A DNA stretch of 57,055 bases from XYA12-FULL-58-9 sp001798605 (lineage in GTDB: Bacteria > Myxococcota > XYA12-FULL-58-9): NCBI GenBank assembly GCA_036736205.1, contig DAINMX010000009.1, forward strand, positions 1 through 57,055, in the 5' to 3' direction. A program made the position numbers and the translations under genes. This document shows, piece after piece, positions 50,985-57,055 of this stretch. Position 1 is the first letter of the stretch. Each line of letters opens with the position of its first letter. The notes under the pieces are model-generated. The model saw only the letters and a list, made by a program, of their open reading frames with translations. It was not told the origin of the DNA and did not search any database.

Positions 50985-51818
50985 TTAGAAGCTACCGGTC
51001 GTTTGGACGAATTCGACACGGCGGTTTTGTGACCAGCAGCTATCTGTTTGCTGGCGACATACTGGTTCGTTCTCGCCTTTGGAGCGCATCTGCATCCGCG
51101 AGGTATCGATGCCGAGATTCTTGAGATAACTGCGGACTGTCGCCGCGCGTTTCTCGCCGAGAGCCAAGTTATACTCCTGGGTGCCCCGCTCGTCACAATG
51201 GCCTTCCATGGTGATCTTGACGCCAGCGGCTTCACGCAGACACTCTGCGTTTTGGTCCAGTGCACCGCGGGCACTGACGGTCAGGTCGTACTCATTGAAA
51301 TCAAAGTTGACCGTGGCCAACGCAACCACATCACCCGAGCTCGCGTCCATGGGACGGCAACTGCCTGAAACTTTGGTTCCGCCACTCGGATCTTGGCAAG
51401 CGCCATCAACGCATGCGCGACCGGGACCACAGTCGACGTCGACCGAACACTCGGCGACACATTTCTGCCCTTCGCATTTCCTGCCCGATGGGCAGTCCTC
51501 GGTAACGCTGCACTCTTGCACACACTTATTGCTGCGACAGACGAGGTTTTCGCCAACCGCTGCGCAGTCATCATCCAAACGACACTCGGGTTTCACGTCG
51601 CAACGGCCGCTCACACACTCCCGCTTCTCCTCGGGGTACTTGGCGAGACATTGTGTGTCGTCGCGACACTCCTGGCATTGCTTGTTGACGCAAACTTCAC
51701 CCTTGTCCTTGCAATGGTCGTCATTCTCGCAATTCGGGTACTTAGGTTTGCATCCCGCAAACGTGAAAAGAGCTACAACAGACGCAATGGCCAGCACGTT
51801 GTCCAGGCGAAGTCGCAT
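50985..51818 (-). CDS. Pal/OmpA-domain lipoprotein with Cys-rich insert
   Basis: The 277-residue protein has a lipoprotein signal (lipobox Phe-Ala-Gly-Cys). A Cys-rich region of about 110 residues has paired Cys motifs (CKPKYPNCENDDHC; CQECRDDTQC; CGPGRACVDGAC). The C-terminal OmpA-like domain (about 165-277) contains the peptidoglycan-binding NFDFNEYDLT, MEGHCDERGTQEYNLALGEK and SQNRRVEF motifs. The OmpA half matches Pal; the long Cys-rich N-terminal segment is not in classical Pal and suggests a disulphide-bonded extension in the periplasm. The ATG at 51818 has GGGAG nine bases upstream; a frame start at 51848 is possible but lacks this site. Confidence 0.85.
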   Translation of the reverse strand: MRLRLDNVLAIASVVALFTFAGCKPKYPNCENDDHCKDKGEVCVNKQCQECRDDTQCLAKYPEEKRECVSGRCDVKPECRLDDDCAAVGENLVCRSNKCVQECSVTEDCPSGRKCEGQKCVAECSVDVDCGPGRACVDGACQDPSGGTKVSGSCRPMDASSGDVVALATVNFDFNEYDLTVSARGALDQNAECLREAAGVKITMEGHCDERGTQEYNLALGEKRAATVRSYLKNLGIDTSRMQMRSKGENEPVCRQQTDSCWSQNRRVEFVQTTGSF

Positions 51819-52033
51819 GGTTTCCATCTCCCAATTCGACGATAACATACCGAAACCGCATCGGAATTTCCGAGTGTCCCGGTAATTATTGAGTTGGGGG
51901 TATCCTAAGGTCGCACCTGGGGGAAGTCAACGGTTTATTCACGCTATCAGGCGCAGATCTGTAAACCCGGTTGTGTTTTGTCCGGGCGTCAGTTAGCGTG
52001 CCGCTCCTCTTTGCTCTGAGGTGCACCAAAGAA

Positions 52034-53554
52034 ATGGGCCAGGCGGTACGGATGTTGGACACGCACTCGGGGGGAGAAACACCATCGAACGACGAAAGTC
52101 GCCTCGCAAAACGTGGCCAGCTGGAGGCGTTTCTGTTGGTCCCCGACCCGCCGCCGCGCCACGGCCTGCGACGCTTGTGGTTTGACCCGATACTCGCCAG
52201 ACACATTCTTCGGATGGCGCTGCCAGTTGTCCTCGGCATGTTGACGCAGACCGCAATCAACATCCTCGACACCGTCATGGTGGGAAGGCTCCCCAGAGAA
52301 ATCGCCAACCCCGGCCAGGCCGCTATCCAGAACTCTCTGCCGCTCATGTGGTTGGTTGGCGGTTTCCTCTCGGCGGTGTGGGTAGGTACCCAGGCCATCA
52401 CCTCACGCCGCGCCGGCGAGGGCAACGACGCACTTGCAGGAAGGGCGCTGACCAACTCTCTGTTGATCTCGATCTCATCCGGAGTCGTTTTTTCAATTGC
52501 GGCCGTGTTGCTCGTGCCCCACGTCCTTGGGGCGTTGTACCACGATGCCAAGATCGTCGAGCTCGGAACCGACTACCTGCAGGTCCGCTTGGTCGGCGTA
52601 CTGGCGATGGCAGCCACGTTCTCATACAAGAGTTTCTTCGACGGCATCGGCAAAACCAGGGTCTTCATGGTGGTCGCCGTCGTCATGAACATTCTCAATG
52701 TGGCGCTCAACTTCCTGCTCATATTCGGCAACGACAGCTTGGGTGTTCCCATGCTCGGCGTCAAAGGCGCAGCTATCGCGTCTGTCGCCGCTGCCTATGT
52801 TGGACTTGTGCTGCTCGTCGTCATTAGCTTTGCGCCACGCTATTTGATGCGCTACCGCTACTATGATCCGCGCAAGATCAATGTTGGCGTTCTTCGCGAG
52901 ATCATCCGCCTTTCGTTGCCAAATGGTGCCGCAACAATCGTCGTCATGACTGGATTTGTCGGTTTCTACTGGGTGGTTGATCAGGTCAATGGCCTCTATG
53001 CGACCCCAGGAAACCCCGTCTATTCCACCGCCAACGCAGTGCTCATCTCGATTTTCATGGTGGCATTTATGTCGGCGCTGGCGTTCGGCACGGCGACTGC
53101 CGCACTGGTGAGCCAATCGTTGGGCGCGGGACGCCCGTATCTTGCTGAGCGATACGTGTTCGATGCCGCGCGCATCTGGGCGTACGCGATGTGGATCTTC
53201 GGCGCATTTATGATCTTTACTCCCGATGCCATCATCGCCCTGGTCAATCCCGACCCAGAAGTCATAGAGATTGCCCGCACTCCCCTGCGGGTCCTGGGCG
53301 TCCTGCAGGGAGTCGTCGCCGTTGCGATGATCATGGCCCAGACCCTGTACGGCGTTGGGTTGGCAAAGTATGTGCTGATTGTCGAGCTTTGCCTCCACCT
53401 GTTGGTGGTGAGCCCCGTGGCGTATCTGTTTGGGGTGGTGTTGGACTTCGGTTTGCTGGGTGTATACGTCGGACCCATGTTGTATGTTTGCCTTCTCGCT
53501 GCGGCGATGTACTGGAAACTCAGACGCAGCGACTGGAAAGAAATCCTTATCTAG
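52034..53554 (+). CDS. MATE-family multidrug/sodium antiporter
   Basis: The product has about 506 residues with twelve predicted membrane helices and the duplicated MatE pattern (MALPVVLGMLTQTAINILDT; MNILNVALNFLLIFG; AFGTATAALVSQSLGAGRP). It exports cationic or organic compounds in exchange for sodium or protons in the inner membrane. The frame is open to 51971; I use ATG 52034, with 52052 as an alternative, since neither has a clear ribosome-binding site. It is followed by tdk after 15 bp, which may be co-transcribed. Confidence 0.85.
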   Translation: MGQAVRMLDTHSGGETPSNDESRLAKRGQLEAFLLVPDPPPRHGLRRLWFDPILARHILRMALPVVLGMLTQTAINILDTVMVGRLPREIANPGQAAIQNSLPLMWLVGGFLSAVWVGTQAITSRRAGEGNDALAGRALTNSLLISISSGVVFSIAAVLLVPHVLGALYHDAKIVELGTDYLQVRLVGVLAMAATFSYKSFFDGIGKTRVFMVVAVVMNILNVALNFLLIFGNDSLGVPMLGVKGAAIASVAAAYVGLVLLVVISFAPRYLMRYRYYDPRKINVGVLREIIRLSLPNGAATIVVMTGFVGFYWVVDQVNGLYATPGNPVYSTANAVLISIFMVAFMSALAFGTATAALVSQSLGAGRPYLAERYVFDAARIWAYAMWIFGAFMIFTPDAIIALVNPDPEVIEIARTPLRVLGVLQGVVAVAMIMAQTLYGVGLAKYVLIVELCLHLLVVSPVAYLFGVVLDFGLLGVYVGPMLYVCLLAAAMYWKLRRSDWKEILI

Positions 53555-53569
53555 GCGGGGGAACATCGC

Positions 53570-54160
53570 GTGGACGCACCTCCCAGAGGCATAGGCTGGA
53601 TCGAGGTTGTATGTGGCCCGATGTTCTCGGGTAAGACGGAAGAACTCATCCGCCGCGTCCGCCGCGCGTTGTATGCCCGGCAACGCGTCGAGTTGTTCAA
53701 ACCCAAGATCGATACCCGCTTCGCCGAAATCGAGATCGTCAGCCACAGTCGCCAGAGTGTTTCGGCGAAACCCATTGGTAGCGCCAAAGACATTCTGGAG
53801 TTGGCCGACCCTAAAACCCAGGTCATTGGCATCGACGAAGCGCAGTTTTTTGACAATGAGCTGGTCGAGGTCGTTCAGACCCTGGCCGACCGCGGTTTGC
53901 GCGTCATTGTTGCTGGACTCGATCAGGATTTTCGCGGCATGCCATTTGAGCCCATGCCAGAGCTCCTCGCAATCGCCGAGTACGTCACCAAGACCCTGGC
54001 CATTTGTATGGTGTGCGGCAACCCAGCCGGTCGCTCCCAACGCCTCAGCCGCGACAAAGAGCAGGTCGTCATCGGAGCCACCGAGGCCTACGAGGCCCGC
54101 TGTCGTCGATGCCACACCCTTGAAGAGGTTATGCCCGAGCAACCGCGATTGTTCCGATGA
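53570..54160 (+). CDS. tdk: Type II thymidine kinase
   Basis: The 196-residue enzyme has the P-loop GPMFSGKTEEL (about 16-26), the DEAQFF motif with the catalytic Glu, and zinc-binding pairs CMVCG and CRRCH (C-terminal). These features define the type II (TK1-like) family, which phosphorylates thymidine in nucleotide salvage. The start is GTG 53570 with a purine-rich GGGGGAA upstream. It is complete and of the usual length (about 190-200). Confidence 0.95.
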   Translation: MDAPPRGIGWIEVVCGPMFSGKTEELIRRVRRALYARQRVELFKPKIDTRFAEIEIVSHSRQSVSAKPIGSAKDILELADPKTQVIGIDEAQFFDNELVEVVQTLADRGLRVIVAGLDQDFRGMPFEPMPELLAIAEYVTKTLAICMVCGNPAGRSQRLSRDKEQVVIGATEAYEARCRRCHTLEEVMPEQPRLFR

Positions 54161-54206
54161 CGTCTCAGCCACAACGGTGGTTGTGAATCGTTAGGGAAGG
54201 CGAAGA

Positions 54207-54935
54207 ATGAACGACAGCCCAACCGCAGCCGCGAAGCGCACACGCGGATTCATGCTCGTGGCTATGGCGATCACCGTGGTGTTGTATGGGGTGCCCTATG
54301 GGCAAACCATTGGTTATCCGTTGCTCCTGTTGTCCACCCTTGCACACGAAATGGGGCATGGCCTCACCGCAGTCATCACCGGTGGCACTTTTTACTCGTT
54401 GGAAATCTATGCCGACGCCTCTGGAATGGCGACCCACGGCACCAGCGGCCGGCTGGCCCAAGGGGCTGTCGCAGCGGGAGGCCTGCTCGGTCCCGCTGTT
54501 GCCGCGGCTGTTTTGTTCGTATTGAGCCCCCGCCCCAAGGTCGCACGTTTCGCTCTGTTTGGGGTGGGCCTCCTGCTCGTTGCGTCTTGTGTCGTTGTTG
54601 TTCGCAATTTCTTTGGCTTCCTGTTCGTCCTCCTGGTCGCCGCCGTCGCCCTTGCCATCGCAGCAAAAGCTCCGCCACGAATCGCACAGATCACCCTCGT
54701 CTTTGTCGGGATGCAGCTCGCGTTGGCGGTCTTCTCCCGCGGCGATTATCTTTTCACCGACGTCGCCATGACTGCCGATGGTCCAAGGCCGTCAGACGTG
54801 GCGCAAATGGCCGACCTCTTGCTGCTGCCCTATTGGTTTTGGGGCGGCGTGTGCGGCCTTTTCTCCGTGGCCGTCCTTGGAATGGGGTTGTGGATATTCT
54901 GGCGTGCCACCAGCACCAATGCGAGCCGAGCCTAA
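54207..54935 (+). CDS. Membrane protein with HEMGH motif (M50-like peptidase)
   Basis: The 242-residue protein has about six hydrophobic helices. The sequence LLSTLAHEMGHGLTAVITGG (about residues 42-61) gives the HExxH zinc motif at the end of a helix, as in M50-type intramembrane proteases. The second zinc ligand (an Asp near a later helix) is a possible match at FTDVAMTADGP but is uncertain. It could instead be a non-proteolytic M50B-like scaffold. No PDZ domain is present. It follows tdk by 46 bp on the same strand. Confidence 0.75.
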   Translation: MNDSPTAAAKRTRGFMLVAMAITVVLYGVPYGQTIGYPLLLLSTLAHEMGHGLTAVITGGTFYSLEIYADASGMATHGTSGRLAQGAVAAGGLLGPAVAAAVLFVLSPRPKVARFALFGVGLLLVASCVVVVRNFFGFLFVLLVAAVALAIAAKAPPRIAQITLVFVGMQLALAVFSRGDYLFTDVAMTADGPRPSDVAQMADLLLLPYWFWGGVCGLFSVAVLGMGLWIFWRATSTNASRA

Positions 54936-54980
54936 CCTCAATCAGTCCGCGTAATCGCTTGCCGTAACACATGTGGCCGA

Positions 54981-55078
54981 GATTGCCCAATTCTTGGTGC
55001 CAAAATGCGCAAGGCGCGCCATAGAACCTCAAATAGTAACAACATGGCGCTGGAATGTGGTCACGATTGCCCAATTCT
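54981..55078 (+). repeat. Direct repeat GATTGCCCAATTCT (two copies, 84 bp apart)
   Basis: Perfect 14-bp copies lie at 54981-54994 and 55065-55078, in the 233-bp gap before the GAF-domain gene. Related words follow further downstream (GGCCCAATTG, then TTGGGCAATC in the reverse sense inside the start of the gene). GTAAC occurs three times nearby. The arrangement looks like operator copies, but no regulator is identified. Confidence 0.6.
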
Positions 55079-55168
55079 GTGTGGAGGTCTATCTAACCCC
55101 TTGAAATCGTGCATCCCCAGCAACGGCCCAATTGTTGCACAGTCAAATGGTAACGCGAGGAGTTTCAA

Positions 55169-55912
55169 ATGTTGGGCAATCACAAGAAAGACTCATCAGT
55201 TTCGGACCTTTCTTGGGACGATCGACCAAAACACATGCCCATGGACAAATGGGCGGGAGAGCTGTGCACGGACTTACTCCGCCAGTCTAGCGATTGGATT
55301 GAGGCCGAACAGGTCTCAATCATGCTCCTGGCGGGTGAGGAACTGGTTGTGGTTGCAGGTGATGGTCACGCGGTCAACGTCGTCGGTCAGCGCGTGCCGC
55401 GGGGCGAGGGGATAGCCTGGAAAGCAATAAAGAATTGCTCCTTTGTCGCCATTACTGGCGTTTTTCAACACTATGGCCACGGCACCACGCCGCGTTTCTC
55501 TTTGGTGATGCCGATTTGGTTCGACGACAAGCCCTTGGGCACACTGAATTTTGCCAAAAATGAGGGCTTCTCCGTGCGGGAACACGCCTGGGCTCGCCTA
55601 TTTGCTTGGCTGATCGGTCATTTGGTCGAGACACGTCTGCGCCTGTTATTGGCCGAATCATTTGGCACCGACGCGCGAGAAGTCTGTTGGTGGTCACGGG
55701 ATAGACTTGAGGACTGTCTGAACAACGCCGATTCGGACTTGCGCCAGGGCATGGCCATGACTGCCTACGCGTGTAGCAACACTGCCAAGACAAACCTCGA
55801 CGTCATGCATGAAGCCGTCGAGTCCTATATTCGACGCTCGGTGCACATGAATGAGCTGCAATGTCGCGCACTCTTGAGAACAAAGAAACGTCAGGGTCGC
55901 GTAGGCCCATGA
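55169..55912 (+). CDS. GAF-domain protein of unknown function
   Basis: The 247-residue protein has a GAF domain covering about residues 25-150 (QVSIMLLAGEELVVVAGDGH; RFSLVMPIWFDDKPLGTLNF). The C-terminal 95 residues are helical (RLEDCLNNADSDLRQGMAMT; SYIRRSVHMNELQCRALL) and I cannot assign them. GAGGAG lies six bases before the ATG. The two direct repeats upstream suggest regulated expression. GAF ligand and output are unknown. The C-terminal helix pair could be a partner-binding or DNA-binding region. Confidence 0.75.
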   Translation: MLGNHKKDSSVSDLSWDDRPKHMPMDKWAGELCTDLLRQSSDWIEAEQVSIMLLAGEELVVVAGDGHAVNVVGQRVPRGEGIAWKAIKNCSFVAITGVFQHYGHGTTPRFSLVMPIWFDDKPLGTLNFAKNEGFSVREHAWARLFAWLIGHLVETRLRLLLAESFGTDAREVCWWSRDRLEDCLNNADSDLRQGMAMTAYACSNTAKTNLDVMHEAVESYIRRSVHMNELQCRALLRTKKRQGRVGP

Positions 55913-55934
55913 ACGACGCAACACACCAAGGCAC

Positions 55935-56867
55935 CTACCTGTTGCTCTTTGTGCTTTTCTTCGTCGAGATCGCGGTCTTCTTTTTTGATGGAGTTGGCTT
56001 TGCCGTTTCCTTCTTCGCCGCGTTCACCCCACTTGCCCCACTTGCCGCCGGTTTCTTGGCCGAGCTCGTGACCCGTGTCGCCGAATTGGCAGGCACACTC
56101 GAAGTAGGAGCCACGGTCCGTCGCCACCATGGTTCTGCACTTGGCTTCACAGCCGTCCCGGCGACGCTGGCCGACGGCATGGCTCTGCTTCCGACCGGCT
56201 TGGCTCTGTTCTCGACCAACTTGGTTCTGCTCTCGATCGGCTTGGCTCGGTTCTCGACCAGCTTGGTTCTGCTCTCGACCGGCTTGGCTTTGTTCTCGAC
56301 CGACTGGGGGGAACGGATCCCCGCAGCCTGAACCTGACGGCGAATCCGCCCGGTGCTATCCACCTGTATCGTCTCGCGCAGGAGGTCAACCTCAGTGGGC
56401 GCCATATCGATCTTGTCGACCTCCCAAGCAACGATCGCCTCTCGCAGAAGTTCGCGATCTGAAGTTGGTTGCCGAGTGCGACGCCTCAGATAATCGTCGA
56501 TGAATTCGTCCAGCTCGACGATCAAGAAGGACGACGCCAATACAGTCTTCGCATCGTCATAGTATTCGGTGAATTTCAACGCAAAACCGGACACACCCTC
56601 CACACCGCGACCGCTCTCCTCCAATCGCACCTCACGAACGATGATGCCCCGCGCGCGCACGGTCCGCGACTCGTTGGGCATGTCGAACTCGAGGTCGAGC
56701 ACCATTCCCGGTTTGAGAAAGAACTCTGACTCCAGAAAGACACCGCTGACACTGATGTCGTAGGTGTGAACGATGGCCTCCAAATGCCGTTCGCCGTCGT
56801 CGAAAATGAGTCTTACGGCGACTCGCTCGCGGGCGCGGGCAAACCTTCGTTGCATCGTTTCGGGCAT
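55935..56867 (-). CDS. PilZ-domain protein with repeat linker and Lys/Ala-rich tail
   Basis: The 310-residue protein has an N-terminal PilZ-type domain (about 5-105, FARARERVAVRLIFDDGERH; DISVSGVFLESEFFLKPGMV). The c-di-GMP-binding RxxxR is plausible at RARERVAVR and the D/NxSxxG motif reads DISVSG. Next come helical residues to about 180, then about three 14-residue repeats (VENRAKPIESRTKL type) and a Lys/Ala/Thr/Ser-rich tail (AKKETAKPTPSKKKTA) like histone H1 C-termini. The ATG at 56867 has GGAGG six bases upstream. Probably a cytoplasmic c-di-GMP effector; the tail could bind DNA or another polyanion. Confidence 0.8.
   Translation of the reverse strand: MPETMQRRFARARERVAVRLIFDDGERHLEAIVHTYDISVSGVFLESEFFLKPGMVLDLEFDMPNESRTVRARGIIVREVRLEESGRGVEGVSGFALKFTEYYDDAKTVLASSFLIVELDEFIDDYLRRRTRQPTSDRELLREAIVAWEVDKIDMAPTEVDLLRETIQVDSTGRIRRQVQAAGIRSPQSVENKAKPVESRTKLVENRAKPIESRTKLVENRAKPVGSRAMPSASVAGTAVKPSAEPWWRRTVAPTSSVPANSATRVTSSAKKPAASGASGVNAAKKETAKPTPSKKKTAISTKKSTKSNR
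56181..56305 (-). repeat. Degenerate 42-bp tandem repeat in the PilZ protein gene
   Basis: About three 42-bp units, each built from two related 21-bp halves (for example TTCTCGACC with GGCTTGGCT on the plus strand), encode the VENRAKPVESRTKL repeats. Copy number may vary between strains. Confidence 0.75.
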
Positions 56868-57055
56868 CACAGTCCTCCATCAGAAATTCGCCCATCCGTC
56901 CGTTCGACCATCGAACCTTCAAGTGCACCGACGGACCGGATGGCAAAACACAGATGCGACTTTTGCACGAGATGCGCCAGAGGGGAAGAGCCAGCCAGCC
57001 ACCCTAATCCGCGGTTACGGCCATGCCCACTCGCGCCGGGACCAAGGCCGAGCAG

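Noticed and set aside
52622..54172. Minus-strand 516-codon open frame
   Set aside because: It is antisense to the MATE transporter and thymidine kinase genes, both of which have clear motifs.
57023..57055. Possible gene start (ATG at 57023) at the right edge
   Set aside because: Only eleven codons are visible and no ribosome-binding site is seen, so it cannot be supported. The stretch 56868-57022 shows no other feature.
1..57055. tRNA, rRNA, CRISPR, insertion sequence or integrase
   Set aside because: I saw no convincing example by eye; a covariance-model and repeat search would be the decisive check.

Overview
The window looks like chromosomal DNA from a high-GC member of the Myxococcota (former Deltaproteobacteria). 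The evidence is indirect but consistent: a protease ending in a MYXO-CTERM-like Gly-Cys / transmembrane / Arg-Arg-Arg tail with a MopE-type metal-binding motif, AgmX/PglI-type C-terminal domains, a PATAN (DUF4388) receiver protein, many lipoproteins with Cys-rich or low-complexity segments, and an NtrC-type sigma-54 activator. I saw no rRNA, tRNA, CRISPR array or insertion sequence.

Layout. 0.1-5.1 kb: a double cyclic-nucleotide-binding-domain protein, divergent from a tandem PafB/PafC-like WYL regulator pair that is translationally coupled to a GT22-like membrane glycosyltransferase. 5.1-22 kb: an accessory island entirely on the minus strand. It holds a sensor kinase and NtrC-like regulator, an apparent operon of copper and heme redox proteins, a secreted subtilase, a GMC oxidoreductase preceded by a tiny Cys-containing peptide gene and a hairpin, a Met-rich lipoprotein and two gene remnants. 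I count five sequences with the exact 15-nt GG(N10)GC spacing of sigma-54 (-24/-12) promoters, each in front of a minus-strand unit. Two of them carry the same imperfect palindrome 100-190 bp upstream, which I read as the enhancer site of the NtrC-like regulator. 22-30 kb: a split glutamate synthase with an upstream GAF/HisKA_2 kinase and ANTAR response regulator. 30-41 kb: two divergent aldehyde dehydrogenases, Hsp33, an AgmX-domain protein, RidA, an archaeal-type GatD/GatE amidotransferase pair and ribosomal protein L28. 40-57 kb: envelope and signalling genes (CrtI-like oxidoreductase, vWA/FlgO-like lipoprotein, PATAN-TPR protein, outer-membrane protein, DUF4342, CpoB and Pal-like lipoproteins, MATE transporter, thymidine kinase, M50-like membrane protein, GAF protein, PilZ protein).

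The best candidate for an undescribed system is the 5.3-21.9 kb island. An apparent seven-gene operon encodes an outer-membrane barrel with one heme-c motif, a lipoprotein, a plastocyanin-like cupredoxin, a membrane-anchored CuA protein, a NapH/NosR-like polyferredoxin, a CuA-cytochrome c fusion and a second lipoprotein. No haem-copper oxidase subunit I, NosZ or other catalytic subunit is present. My inference is a sigma-54-controlled copper/heme electron-transfer chain from the quinone pool toward the cell surface or an unlinked reductase. The function is not established by the sequence.
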